Shown: one piece after another, positions 1 to 10,100 of the stretch | Layout: the number at the start of each line of letters is the position of its first letter | Numbering within the stretch: position 1 is the first letter of the stretch | Source of the DNA: Myxococcales bacterium | GTDB taxonomy: Bacteria > Myxococcota_A > Polyangia > Haliangiales > Haliangiaceae | Direction of reading: 5' to 3' | Assembly: GCA_016706545.1 (NCBI GenBank) | Contig: JADJJK010000017.1 | Location: 62,001 to 126,000 of the forward strand | DNA length: 64,000 nt | The notes under the pieces: generated by a model | Database searches by the model: none | What the model saw: the letters and a program-made list of their open reading frames with translations, nothing else | Told to the model about the DNA's origin: nothing | Made by a program: the position numbers and the translations under genes

Positions 1-3000
1 GGCGCCGACGGCGGTGACCGCGTTGGGGTGCTGCGGGTCGGCGTGGGCCACGGACACCTGCGCGCCGCCGCGGTCCTTGCGCGCGATCATGCGGCCGTCG
101 GCGTCGTAGTCGTAGTGCTCGGCCGCGGTGGTCACGTCCGGGGCCACGAAGACGTCGGTGATGCGCTTGTCGCCGTCGTGCGTCAGGTACAAGGACTCGT
201 CGCCACCCAGGGCGTCGCTGCGGCTCATCGCCGAGACCAGGCCGTCGGGGTGGAAGCTGTAGGTGAGCTTCTGGGCGACCACCCCGTTTGCTTGCTTCAT
301 CGAGATCTCCTCGATGCGCTGCGTCTGCGGGTTCACCGTGTACTGCGTGGTCGCGCCCGAGGCGTAGGTGAGCGACGACGGCCGACCGAGCGCGTCGCGG
401 TTCATCGTCACCGTCGGCGTGGTGGCCGCGCCGATGACCAGCGAGCGCTGCTGGCCGTCGGGCGCCATGGCGAAGCTGTGGACCTCTCCGTCGGGATACG
501 TCTTGCGGACGAGCTGGCCGGTGGTCCAGGTCTCGTAGCGGGTGGTGTGCTGCGTGCTGCCGATGGTGCGCGCCTCGCGGGCCAGGTGGCCGTCGGCGTC
601 GTAGGCGAAGGTGGCCAGGCCCGCGGCGTCGATCACGGCCCACGGGCGGCCGAGGGTGTTGTCAGCGACCGCCGGCGAGGCGCAGGAGAAGATGCACAGC
701 GGATCGCGGTCGTAGACCCACAGGGTGCTCCCGCCGTCGCTGGTGGAGCGGTAGGTCGGGCGGCCCAGCGCGTCGACCGTGGTGGTGGTGACCGCGCCGC
801 GGGCGTCGGTGCGCGAGATCTCGTTGCCGCTGTTGTCGTAGCCCAAGGTCAGCGTGCCGAGCTCCGGAGACACCACGCGCTCGAGCCGGCCCAGCGAGCT
901 CCAGGTGAGCTGGGTGGTGACGCCGAGCGGGCTGGTGATCCCCGTCAGCTTGCCGCGCACGTCGCGCTGGTAGCTGGTGATCGCGGGCTGCGCGGCGGCC
1001 TGGCCCCAGCGCTCCACGCGCGTGAGCTCGCCGTGGACATCGCGATAGAGCCGTCGCTGATCTCCCACCTCGTCGAACGCCACCAGGCCAAAGCCGCTGG
1101 CGTCCACCGAGTGCGCGTACGTCACGAAGGAGCCGTCCGGGTTGTCCCGGCGGGTGACCCGGCCCAGCGGATCCACGGCGAACTGCACCGCCACCCCAGG
1201 CGCGGTGGTCAGCGTCTGCCAGTCGACCACCGCCGGCTGGGAGGTGGCCCAGGAGGCCAGACAGGTCAGCACGCTGCCGCAAGCGGTGACCGCGACCTCC
1301 ACCGGGGCCAGCACAGTGGCCGGGATCTCGGTGGCCGCCCAGTAGGTGGTGCGGTTGGCCAGCACGCGCTCCTGATGCGAGTCGCCGTCGCGGACCGTCG
1401 CGATCGTCCGGCCCAGCGCGTCGCGGAAATCGACGGACGCGCTGCCTTGCATCGCGCCCCCCGCTGCCTGAAACGGCATGACCGTGGCGGTCCAGTTGGG
1501 CAACGTGTCGCCATAGGCCCAGGTGACGGTGTTCATCCACAAGGACGCGGCCAGCGGCGTGCGCAGCGCGCGCTTGCGACCGAAGGCGTCGTACTGCATG
1601 GTGCGCGCGCCGCCGTTCGGCTCGGTGACCCGGGAGAGCTTGCCGAAGTGCGGCTCGTACTCCCGCACCTCCTCGTGGCCCACCGCGTTGCGGACGCGCT
1701 CGGGGTACATGCCCAGCACCGGATCGTAGCTCATGATGGAGGTGACGAAGCCGCGCGCGTCGGTGATGGAGGAGGGCAGCCCGTCGGCGCGGTAGGTGTA
1801 GTCGCGCTCGCGAAGCCAGCTCTGGCTGCCGTTGGCGGCGATGACCAGGCGGTAGCTGCGGGTCAGGTCGCCGCGCGTCACCGACGCGGCGGTGCCGTCG
1901 TACTCGTTGTAGGTGCTCTCGACCAGGCTCGTGGTCGTGGTGCCGGTGCAGCCGCCGGAGGTGCCGCCCAGCTCGGGCGGTGGCGCCGCGGCGCCCTGGT
2001 ACAGGCTCTGCTGCGCCATCCGGTGGACGTTGAAGTCGGTGGCCGCGCGGTGGGTGGTGATGGTGTGGCGGTCGTCCGCCGTGGTGGAGCACAGGCCGTG
2101 GTCATCGAGCCGCGTGAGGTTGCCAGCGGCGTCGTACTGAAACCCCTGCAGCGCGCTGACGGTGATGGCGCCGGCCGCCCAGTATCGCTTGAGGTGCCAG
2201 GCCACCTCGGTCCGGTAGGGCGCCGCCAGGTCGTCGCGGTAGACGTAGTGATCAGACGACAAGATCTCGTACGGGCTGGTGCGCGCCTTGAGGGAGGACG
2301 ACGGCTTGCCGCGCCGGGCCGTGTCCTGGAAGTACGTCACCTTCTCGGTCAGGTTGCGCTCGACCAGCTCGTCCCATCCCTGAGCAAAGCCCATGAACTC
2401 CGCGCGCGCCGGATCCCACTTGCCGCTGAGGAACGTGTAGCGGTGGGTCTCGAGGATCGGCGAGATGGGGCGGTTGAAGTACACGCGCGGGAAGTCGCGG
2501 ATCCAGAGCTCCTTGACCACCGGCAGCGAGATCGGCAGCCCGGGGTTGGCCGAGCGCTGGTAGAGCGCCTGCAAGGTCAGCCCGGTGGGAGACTGGATGC
2601 TGGCGAGCCGGTCGACCGCAGGCGCGTCGGTCGCGGTGGCGAGGAACTGCGCGCCGCTGACGGCGCAGAACCCGCCGCTTGGATCTCGCGTGCGCAGGAT
2701 CGGATCGGCGCGGCCGTCGCCGGTGAAGTCGGCCACCAGCGTCTGCGGCGAGTAGGTGTAGGGCGCGCAGGAGGGGACGCTGCCCATGGCGAGGTCGGGG
2801 TAGCCGAGCGTCGCGCCGGGCAGGAAGACCGAGCCGCGGCCCAGGTGCGTGCGGAGCGACCAGGTGTTGGTGGCGGTGGTGATCGTCTGCAACAAGTCGT
2901 CGCGGCCGTCGCCATCCACGTCGGCCACGTCGCTGATCACGGGGATGGTGACCGCGCGCACGCGGAAGCCCAGCCGCGTGCTGGTGTACACGGTGGAGGC

Positions 3001-4809
3001 GGCGCTGCCGTTCACCAGCACGTCGGTGAGGCCGTCGCCGTTGAAGTCGCCGGTCAGGGGCCGGCTGCCGGCGGGGAGCGGGACGCCGGTTCCGCCGCAC
3101 GGGTAGAAGCTGCCGCCGCCCTCGGAGCAGGCCACCGTGATCTTGGTGGAGTCGTAGATGGCCAGATCCGTCATCCGGTCTCCGTTCATGTCTCCGGTCG
3201 AAAGCAACGGACCGGTCACCCCGGGGTTCGCCGGGCGCGTGACGAACCCAGGCGCGCTCGCGGCGGACTCCACCAGGGTGCTCTGCAGGCCGCGATGCAC
3301 CAGCGCGTCGCTGCGGCCGTCGCCGGTGAAGTCGGCGAACACCAGGGTGGCGCTATTGGCGTCGTAGACGCTGCCCCACCCGGTCTGCGCGGCCGGGACC
3401 CAGTCGACGACGTCGAAGTGATCGTACTGGGCCACCAGCACGCGCCAGCGCGGGGCCACCCCGCAGCCGGCGGCGTAGTGGAAGAGGTCGCTGTCACCGT
3501 CGGCGTCCCAGTCGCCGACGAACACCTTGTCCGCGGCCCCGGTGCAGCCGCCGGGCGTGGTCGCGGTGGCCGGGTAGTTGTAGGCGTGAGCGGTGAGCCA
3601 GATCGCCTGCGCGCCAAGCCCTGTGCTGTGGCCGAGCTGGACGCGCCAGCGGTGCAGCAAGAGGCCGGACGGATCGGTGCGGCGGTAGGTGAGGAGGTCG
3701 GCGCGGCCGTCGCCGTTGAAGTCGCCGGTGACCACGCGCGAGTCGAGCGCCGGGACCTCCAGCGTGGTGGGGGCGGTGAAGCCGGTGGGAGCCTGGACGT
3801 AGGTCATGGCGAACGGGCGGGGCCCGGCGGCTCCGGCCAGTCCCGTGACGGCGACGTTGGCCAGAAGGCTGCGCCCGTTGGCCGCCTGCACGTAGGACAG
3901 GGCGTGGCTGCGGATCGTCACGTTGTCGCCGCCGACGACCGAGACGGTCTTGAGGCGGTAGCGCAGCCGCCCGGAGCCCCAGTCTGGCGCGAAGTCGTAG
4001 CTGTCGGAGGCCGGGCGCAGCTCGTACGCGAAGCGCACGGTGTACCAGGGCGCGCGGTCGGCGGAGCCGGTGTAGCGGATCTCGCGCGGCAAGAGCGCGC
4101 CGTCGCGCGCGTTGTCCGCGCCGAAGAGCCCCAGCAGCTCCGCGTCGGTCATGTAGCTGATGGTCATGTAGTTGCCGTGCGCGTCCTCCACGCGATCGAG
4201 CGCCCAGCGTCCCAGCAGCTCCGAATCGGCGTTGGCGCCAAACCGCATGCGCACGCCGGAGCGCTCGTCCACCGTGAAGGCGCAGTTGCTGCTGACGCAG
4301 GTCCGGCGGATGCGCGCGTAGGTGTCTTGCTCGGTGGCGAAGGTGCCAGGCACCGCCGGATCTTCGATCAGCCGCTGGCCGTCGAGCTGGTAGCGCGTGG
4401 TGGTGAGGATCGGCACGTTGGGATCCACCCGCACAGACGGCAGCGCCAGGTTCCAGCCCACCCCGGCGATGCCGGGCGCGGACGATGAGGACGAGTACGA
4501 CAGCGCGAGCTTGGGCTCAATGCCGAGCCGCCCAGGCGGCGTGGTGATCGGGATCGAGGAGCCAAAGGCGCCGCTGTTGGTGTTGACGCCATAGTCGAAG
4601 CCGGAGGCGATGTCGCTCTTGACCATGTCGGCCGGCGCGGCGCCGCTGGGCTGCGGCGTCGGTCCGCCCTCGGCCTGGGTGGCCGCAAAGGCCAAAGGTG
4701 GCGAGAAGTCGCCGCCGACGAACCAGGGCCGCTGACCAAGGATGAGCTGCGCCGAGAGCACGCCGCATAGCGCGATGCGGCCGACGCTTGAGACCCGATG
4801 TGCAGGCAT
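1..4809 (-). CDS. SpvB/TcdB-like RHS-repeat protein, C-terminus beyond window
   Basis: Partial gene: 1603 codons are visible, read leftwards and still open at base 1. After a weak signal-like N-terminus (about residues 1-43), residues about 65-120 match the start of the SpvB domain (a run like IPITTPPGRLG, then SLSYSS-type and GVGWNL-type motifs). Residues about 360-740 carry several FG-GAP/VCBS calcium-type repeats (FNGDGRADLL, DWDADGDSD, FTGDGRSD, FNGDGLTD, VDGDGRDD). From about residue 885 onwards come YD/RHS repeats (QYDAAGNLTRL, YDADGRMIARKD). This order is that of TcdB/TcaC-type toxin subunits and related secreted RHS proteins, in which the RHS part forms a shell around a variable C-terminal domain. 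That domain, and so the activity, lies outside the window. The start at 4809 has no clear ribosome site, so the exact start is uncertain. The opposite strand is open almost throughout, but only as an antisense shadow. Confidence 0.9.
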   Translation of the reverse strand, partial: MPAHRVSSVGRIALCGVLSAQLILGQRPWFVGGDFSPPLAFAATQAEGGPTPQPSGAAPADMVKSDIASGFDYGVNTNSGAFGSSIPITTPPGRLGIEPKLALSYSSSSSAPGIAGVGWNLALPSVRVDPNVPILTTTRYQLDGQRLIEDPAVPGTFATEQDTYARIRRTCVSSNCAFTVDERSGVRMRFGANADSELLGRWALDRVEDAHGNYMTISYMTDAELLGLFGADNARDGALLPREIRYTGSADRAPWYTVRFAYELRPASDSYDFAPDWGSGRLRYRLKTVSVVGGDNVTIRSHALSYVQAANGRSLLANVAVTGLAGAAGPRPFAMTYVQAPTGFTAPTTLEVPALDSRVVTGDFNGDGRADLLTYRRTDPSGLLLHRWRVQLGHSTGLGAQAIWLTAHAYNYPATATTPGGCTGAADKVFVGDWDADGDSDLFHYAAGCGVAPRWRVLVAQYDHFDVVDWVPAAQTGWGSVYDANSATLVFADFTGDGRSDALVHRGLQSTLVESAASAPGFVTRPANPGVTGPLLSTGDMNGDRMTDLAIYDSTKITVACSEGGGSFYPCGGTGVPLPAGSRPLTGDFNGDGLTDVLVNGSAASTVYTSTRLGFRVRAVTIPVISDVADVDGDGRDDLLQTITTATNTWSLRTHLGRGSVFLPGATLGYPDLAMGSVPSCAPYTYSPQTLVADFTGDGRADPILRTRDPSGGFCAVSGAQFLATATDAPAVDRLASIQSPTGLTLQALYQRSANPGLPISLPVVKELWIRDFPRVYFNRPISPILETHRYTFLSGKWDPARAEFMGFAQGWDELVERNLTEKVTYFQDTARRGKPSSSLKARTSPYEILSSDHYVYRDDLAAPYRTEVAWHLKRYWAAGAITVSALQGFQYDAAGNLTRLDDHGLCSTTADDRHTITTHRAATDFNVHRMAQQSLYQGAAAPPPELGGTSGGCTGTTTTSLVESTYNEYDGTAASVTRGDLTRSYRLVIAANGSQSWLRERDYTYRADGLPSSITDARGFVTSIMSYDPVLGMYPERVRNAVGHEEVREYEPHFGKLSRVTEPNGGARTMQYDAFGRKRALRTPLAASLWMNTVTWAYGDTLPNWTATVMPFQAAGGAMQGSASVDFRDALGRTIATVRDGDSHQERVLANRTTYWAATEIPATVLAPVEVAVTACGSVLTCLASWATSQPAVVDWQTLTTAPGVAVQFAVDPLGRVTRRDNPDGSFVTYAHSVDASGFGLVAFDEVGDQRRLYRDVHGELTRVERWGQAAAQPAITSYQRDVRGKLTGITSPLGVTTQLTWSSLGRLERVVSPELGTLTLGYDNSGNEISRTDARGAVTTTTVDALGRPTYRSTSDGGSTLWVYDRDPLCIFSCASPAVADNTLGRPWAVIDAAGLATFAYDADGHLAREARTIGSTQHTTRYETWTTGQLVRKTYPDGEVHSFAMAPDGQQRSLVIGAATTPTVTMNRDALGRPSSLTYASGATTQYTVNPQTQRIEEISMKQANGVVAQKLTYSFHPDGLVSAMSRSDALGGDESLYLTHDGDKRITDVFVAPDVTTAAEHYDYDADGRMIARKDRGGAQVSVAHADPQHPNAVTAVGA

Positions 4810-5238
4810 GACGGAGGCAATAGCAAACGCAAGGCCGAACCAGGTGGTGCGCCGCGGCGCGAGCTGTGCGCGAGCTGTGCGCGGTAGGTGCGCGAGATGT
4901 CATGCCCCGCGCGCCAGGTCAGCGCCTTGGGCCACGGCCCACGGGCAGCGAGTAGACAGGTTGACCATACGAACTGCATGAACGGTGGGCTGGCCGGCAC
5001 GCGCGGTCTGGGGCGGCCAAGCACCGTCCGTGGCCGCGCCGACAGCCGCGCGGCCGGTCGCCGGGACGCCTCGACCCGCGGTTCGTCGTTTCTTTGTCCA
5101 AGAACCAACGCCAGTCGCGTACTGCACAGGACCTGGCGCACGGGCGGGCCTCACGTAGCCGTGGGTTGCGCGCACCGTTGCGCTGGCGCGCGAGCTAGCC
5201 ACCACTCGCGCCACCAGGTTTGTGAAGGAGAGCAAGAG
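4810..5238. other. Intergenic region between divergent genes
   Basis: These 429 bases separate two divergently read genes and should hold both promoters. An 11-bp direct repeat, GCGCGAGCTGT, occurs twice in tandem at 4857-4878. No convincing gene is seen: the open frames here lack the G/C-rich third positions of the neighbours. I could not identify promoter boxes with confidence. Confidence 0.5.
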
Positions 5239-5943
5239 ATGATGTCTTCAGGGTTGAAGAGTTCCCCGGTTCTCACCAGCGCGCTGCTGCTGGCTGCCAG
5301 CGTCGCCGCCGCCTGCACCGCCACCGACGAGCCGGAGGTCGAGTCACTGCTCCAGGCGCCGGCCGGCGCGCTCTCGACCTCCGCGACGACGCAGCCGCGC
5401 CCGATCACCGAGGCCGAGATCCAGGAGATCCAAGCAAGCCCCGGGTACCGCGATATGCTCGACGTGCTCGCCGACAACGGCAGCGCTGTTCAGCTCGCCA
5501 AGGGGAGCGTCTTCACCTACGAGCGCCGCCCCACCGAGATCGAGATCCTGTTTCGCCCCACTGACGCGGCGGGCAACCCAGATCGCCAGTTCGCGGAGAT
5601 GGTCTACCAGCGCGTCGCTGGCATCCGGTCACCCTTCTACTTCACGCCGCACGGCGCGGAGGGCGCAGCGGCGCTCAGCCCCGCCCAGGGCTCGGCACAA
5701 GGCTGTGAGCCAGCGTCCGAGGCGGCCGTCGAGGACATGGGCAAGCCCGACGAAGGTGACGTCGAGATACTCGGCTGCTCAGGGTGGTCATCGTGGACCA
5801 TCACCCACACCGCCTGTGAAGCCCGCTTCTGGTGCTTCGGCAAGGGCCAGGTGGGGCTCTTTTCCTACAGGCAGCGTACCCGGGTCTGCAACTGGGGCAC
5901 CCAGCTAGCGACGCGCCGCGACTTCGTGCGCTGCGGCTGCTAG
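5239..5943 (+). CDS. Cys-rich secreted lipoprotein of unknown family
   Basis: A 234-residue protein. ATG 5239 is chosen because AGGAG at 5226-5230 sits 8 bases upstream and a signal peptide follows directly; the frame is open further upstream without such support. The N-terminus (ALLLAASVAAAC) is a lipoprotein-type signal with the candidate lipidated Cys at residue 26, although the lipobox is Ala-rich and not canonical. The middle part is charged and without recognisable motifs. The last about 60 residues are rich in Cys and Trp (CSGWSSW, a CEARFWCF segment, terminal RCGC), which suggests disulfide bonding outside the cytoplasm. I do not recognise the family. It stands alone and diverges from the SpvB/RHS gene. 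Confidence 0.7.
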   Translation: MMSSGLKSSPVLTSALLLAASVAAACTATDEPEVESLLQAPAGALSTSATTQPRPITEAEIQEIQASPGYRDMLDVLADNGSAVQLAKGSVFTYERRPTEIEILFRPTDAAGNPDRQFAEMVYQRVAGIRSPFYFTPHGAEGAAALSPAQGSAQGCEPASEAAVEDMGKPDEGDVEILGCSGWSSWTITHTACEARFWCFGKGQVGLFSYRQRTRVCNWGTQLATRRDFVRCGC

Positions 5944-5955
5944 TGCCGGCGCGTA

Positions 5956-5992
5956 GCGCGCAGCCAGGGATCCACGCCCTGGAAGAACGCAG
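5956..5992. repeat. Dispersed 37-bp palindromic repeat, copy 1
   Basis: A 37-base segment with a central inverted repeat CCAGGG...CCCTGG. It matches 34 of 37 bases of a second copy at 16739-16775. Both copies lie in non-coding DNA: this one starts 13 bases after a lipoprotein stop codon. A Y1-type transposase of the REP-associated family is encoded at 17424-18311, so this may be a REP-like element, but that link is inference. Confidence 0.65.
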
Positions 5993-6046
5993 CGCTGGTG
6001 CCGTGCTCCAGGTTGAAGGCATCGCGGTGATGAGCGTCGGCTGCGC

Positions 6047-6076
6047 TCAATATGAAGGATCGCTCCTTCATATTGA
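6047..6076. terminator. Perfect AT-rich hairpin (13-bp stem)
   Basis: The arms TCAATATGAAGGA (6047-6059) and TCCTTCATATTGA (6064-6076) are perfectly complementary with a 4-base loop, TCGC. It lies between the lipoprotein stop (5943) and the stress-protein start (6190). No T-run follows on either strand, so a factor-independent terminator is not proven. An operator or mRNA-stabilising hairpin is equally possible. Its base composition is far below that of its surroundings. Confidence 0.5.
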
Positions 6077-6189
6077 TGACGTCAGCGAACGGTTGGCCAA
6101 GGCGGGGCAAGAAGAACGCGCGAGGTACGTGTTTTTGAAGGGCGTGGCGCTATGCGTCATGTGGACTGCAGCTTGCATCACATCGGGGG

Positions 6190-7197
6190 ATGCACCCTGC
6201 AACAGCGCTCCATGCTGCCGCGCGCGCCCATCGAATCTTGCTCTGTCTGGACCTCACGGCGGCCTCCGAGAGCGGCGTGCCGCACGCGCTGTCCCTGGCT
6301 CGAACGCTCGGCGGCTCGATCACGCTCGTGCATGTGATGCCGCTTCATGGCGACCATGTTGGGCCCAGGTCCTACGACGCGCTGAGCTGGGAGATCTCCC
6401 GACAGGAGGCGCGGAGCTACCTCGACAGGCTGGCCAAGCAGCTCGTGACCGAGCTGGGCGCGCCGGTGGACATCCGGCTGGAGCAAGGCGACCCGGCGCA
6501 GCGCATCGCAGAGCTGGTCCGAGAGCTGGGCGCGGAGGTGACGGTGCTCGGCGGGCGAGCCAAGAGTCCAGCGCAGGCGGGTGGCGGCATCGCGCAGCAG
6601 GTGCTGGCGCTGGCGCCTGGCTCCGTGCTCATCGCACACTCGGCTGGCGGGCTGGCGGGCTCCACGCTGCAGCGCGTCCTGGTGCCGCTCGACGGGTCTC
6701 GGCGCGCCGAGGCCGTGCTCCCGCTGGCGGCGCGCATGGCGCTGGCGCACCACGCCGAGCTCTTGCTCATCCACATCGTGCAGGAGCCGCGATCGACGGC
6801 CTTGATGGAGCTGTCCGGAGGCTTGAACCTGGCGCTGCAGCTCGCCTCCTGCTTGCAGACCGGCGCATGGCGCTACCTGGCACAGCTCCAGCGCCAGCTC
6901 ATTCGTGACGGCATCGCGGCGCGCATGCTGGTGATGCGGCACGCCAACGAGCGCCAGTGCTTGCTGCAACTCGTCCAGCCGGGGCAATCCGAGCTGGTCG
7001 TGCTGTCTGCCCACGGGGCCACGTGCGACGCGGAGCGCTCGTTCGGCGGCTTCATCTCCCACCTGATGGGCGCCTCGACGGTGCCGATGCTGGTGCTGCA
7101 GGATCTTCCGGAGCGCGATGCCAGGACCATCCACGCGCCCCAATACGCCGTCTCGGCGCGCTGGTCTCGCGCGACGCCGCCCCTGGACCGGGCCTGA
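6190..7197 (+). CDS. Tandem universal stress protein (UspA family)
   Basis: A 335-residue protein with two Usp domains. The first (about residues 13-150) begins with the typical RILLCLDLT strand and ends with a degenerate nucleotide loop (GGRAKSPAQAGGG...PGSVLI). The second (about 160-315) begins RVLVPLDGS and ends LSAHGA...FISHLMGASTVPMLVL. Usp proteins are cytoplasmic and often bind ATP; the glycine pattern here is loose, so nucleotide binding is uncertain. The start has a G-run (CGGGGG) just upstream. The stop codon TGA overlaps the start of the glucan synthase gene in TGATG, so the two are almost certainly co-translated. This suggests a role tied to envelope glucan synthesis, for example sensing energy or osmotic state. 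Confidence 0.85.
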   Translation: MHPATALHAAARAHRILLCLDLTAASESGVPHALSLARTLGGSITLVHVMPLHGDHVGPRSYDALSWEISRQEARSYLDRLAKQLVTELGAPVDIRLEQGDPAQRIAELVRELGAEVTVLGGRAKSPAQAGGGIAQQVLALAPGSVLIAHSAGGLAGSTLQRVLVPLDGSRRAEAVLPLAARMALAHHAELLLIHIVQEPRSTALMELSGGLNLALQLASCLQTGAWRYLAQLQRQLIRDGIAARMLVMRHANERQCLLQLVQPGQSELVVLSAHGATCDAERSFGGFISHLMGASTVPMLVLQDLPERDARTIHAPQYAVSARWSRATPPLDRA

Positions 7198-10100
7198 TGG
7201 TCGCCGCGGTCCACGATGGCCGAGGGACACGGACAGAGACAGGGACATCACACCGCGCGGACGCGGCGGCGCGCGCGCTGGCCGAGACGCAACGCAGCCT
7301 GCGGCGCGACGCGCGGCTGCTCACCCGCTTCTTCGAGGCACCTCCGGTGTCGCGGGCGCTGGGTCACGCGAGAGCGCAGCTCGTCGCCAGCACGTCCTCG
7401 GACGCGCGGCTACGCAAGGCCGCCGAGTGGTTCCTGGACAACTACTACCTGATCCGTCGAGTCGCGCGTCAGGTGGAGGCAGAGCTGCCGCGCGGCTTTG
7501 TCCGCCACTTGCCGCAGCTCGCGGACGGTCCGGACCGTGGCACCGCGCGCGTCGAGGCGCTGGCGCGCGCGCTGGTGGCAGGCAGTGACCTGACGCTGGG
7601 CTTCTCCGAGCTGCGCCGCTTCCTCGACGCCTATCAAGAAGTGTCACCGCTGACCATCGCCGAGCTGTGGGCGCTGCCGACGATGTTGCGCGCGGCGACG
7701 CTCGGCCATCTGCTGAGCTTCCTCGACGCGCTGGGGGTGCCGTTCGACGAGCGCGACCGGCGAGCGTTCCCGCCGAAGGTCACGCAGCGGTCCGCGGGCT
7801 CGCCGCCGGCGTTCGATGCCGGCGTGGGCGTGGAGCGCGCGGTGCATGCGCTGCGCGCGCTCGACACCATGGACTGGAAGGAGTTCTTCGAGCAGAGCAA
7901 CCGGGTGGAGGCGATCTTGCGCACCGACCCGGCGCAGCTCTACTCGCGCATGGAGTTCGCGACCTGTGATCGCTATCGCAAGGTCGTGGAGGTGCTGGCT
8001 TGGGCTACCGGCGCGAGCGAGCAGGACGTGGCGAGCGCCGCCATCTCGCTCGCGGCGCAGGGCGGGGCGGATCCGCGGCGCGGGCACGTCGGGTACTACC
8101 TGGTGGACCAGGGGCGCGCCGCGCTGGAGGCCCAGGTGGGCTACCGGCCGGTGGGGATGGAGCGGGTGCGGCGGCTGGTGCAGCGGTGGCCGACGGCCGC
8201 GTACCTGCTGCCGCTGGCGGTCTTGACCGCGCTGGCGCTGGCCGCCCTGGGGGCGGTGCTCGCCGAAGCCTCGTCCCTCGGCGCGGCGGTCATCGCGCTG
8301 CTCCTGGCCGTCGCGGCGGTCCCGGTCTCCGCCGTGGTAGTGGCGGCCCTGCAGCTTGGCTACGCGCACCTGCTGCCGCCGCGCCTCTTGCCCAAGCTCG
8401 ACTTCGAGGGCGGCCTGCCAGATGGGCTCGCGACGCTGGTGGTGATGCCCACCCTGCTCGGGCGCGCCGAGGATGTGATGACGATGCTGCGCAACGTGGA
8501 GCTGCACTACTTCTCGAACCCGGATCCGGCGCTGCAGTTCGCGCTGCTCACCGATCACCTCGACGCGCGAGACGACGAACCGGAGTCCAGCAAGCAGGCC
8601 CTGCTGGACGCGGCGTGCGCTGGTGTGGTGGCGCTCAACCTCAAGCACGGCGTGTCCGGACAGGGGCCTTTTCACCTGCTGCACCGTGCGGCGCGCTGGA
8701 ACCCGGCGGAGGAGCGGTTCATGGGCTGGGAGCGCAAGCGCGGCAAGCTCGAGGAGCTAAACCGCCTGCTGCGCGGCGATCTAGGAACCAGCTATTGCCG
8801 TCACGTCGGCGACCCGCGAGGGCTGCGAGATGTCCGGTTCGTCATCACGCTGGACGCGGACACGGAGCTGCCGCTGGAGGGCGCGCACCGGCTCATCGGG
8901 GCGCTCGCGCATCCGCTCAACCGCGCCGTCTTCGACGAGCGCGGGCGGGTGATCGCCGGCTACACCATCATCCAGCCGCGCGTCGAGACGGCGCCGTCCA
9001 GCCTGCGGCAGACGCTGCTCTCGCGCGCCTTCGCGGGGGACATCGGCTTTGACATCTACGCGCACGCCTGCTCGGAGCTGTATCAGGACCTCTTTGGCGC
9101 CGGCATCTACGTGGGCAAGGGCATCTACGACGTCGACGCCTTCATGCGCAGCACCGAGGGCCGGGCACCTGAGAACGCCCTGGTCAGCCACGATCTGTTC
9201 GAGGGCATCCATGGGCGGGCGGCGCTGGCCACCGACATCGTGCTGTACGAGAGCTACCCGTCGAGCTATCTGGTGTATGCGGCGCGGATGCACCGCTGGG
9301 TGCGCGGCGACTGGCAGCTCGTGCCCTGGCTGCGGTCCAAGGTGGCCAGCGCCGCGGGGGCCGCGCCTCGGCACTCGCTGGCGCTCATCGACCGCTGGAA
9401 GATCGCCGACAACCTGCGGCGAAGCCTGACCACGCCGATGCTGTTGCTGCTCCTGGTGCTCGGCTGGAGCTGGCTGCCGACGATGGCGGTGGGCTTCACC
9501 GCGGCGGTCGTGGCGCTGGGCCTGGCGCCTGCGCTGCCGGCGTACTTCGGCGGCCGGCGCAGGCGGCGCGCGGCGCTGGTGCGCGCGGCGGTGGGTCTTG
9601 GGCTGTGGGCCTACGAAGCGGTGGTGGTGGTGGACGCGATCGTGCGGGTCGCGACCCGCAAGGCCGTCACCAAGAAGCGGCTCTTGCAGTGGACCAGCGC
9701 CGCGCACTCGACGTTCGCCGCGCGCTCGGCGGGCGCCGCGTTCTGGCGCGCGATGGTCGCGTCGCCTGCGGTGGCGGTGCTCCTGGGCGCCGCGCTGGCC
9801 TGGCAGCGTCCGGGCGCCCTCTGGGCTGCCGCGCCGCTGCTGGCGGCGTGGGCGCTGGCGCCGGAGCTGGCGCGCCGCATCAGCGCGGTGCCACGGGCGC
9901 TGGAGGCCTCGTTCTCGGGCGACGAGCGGCGGCGGTTGCGCCTGCTGGCGCGGCGGACCTGGCGCTTCTTCGAGGCCTTCGTCGGGCCCCGCGACCAGTG
10001 GCTGCCCATCGACAACTACCAGGAGGCGCCACACCAGCAGACCGCGCACCGCACCTCGCCGACCAACATCGGCTTGTCGATGCTGGCCACGCTCTCGGCC

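Noticed and set aside
28..4488. Very long open frame on the + strand opposite the SpvB/RHS gene
   Set aside because: The minus strand carries recognisable SpvB, VCBS and RHS motifs in order; the plus-strand translation is Arg/Gly/Val-rich without any motif, as expected for antisense of a GC-rich gene.
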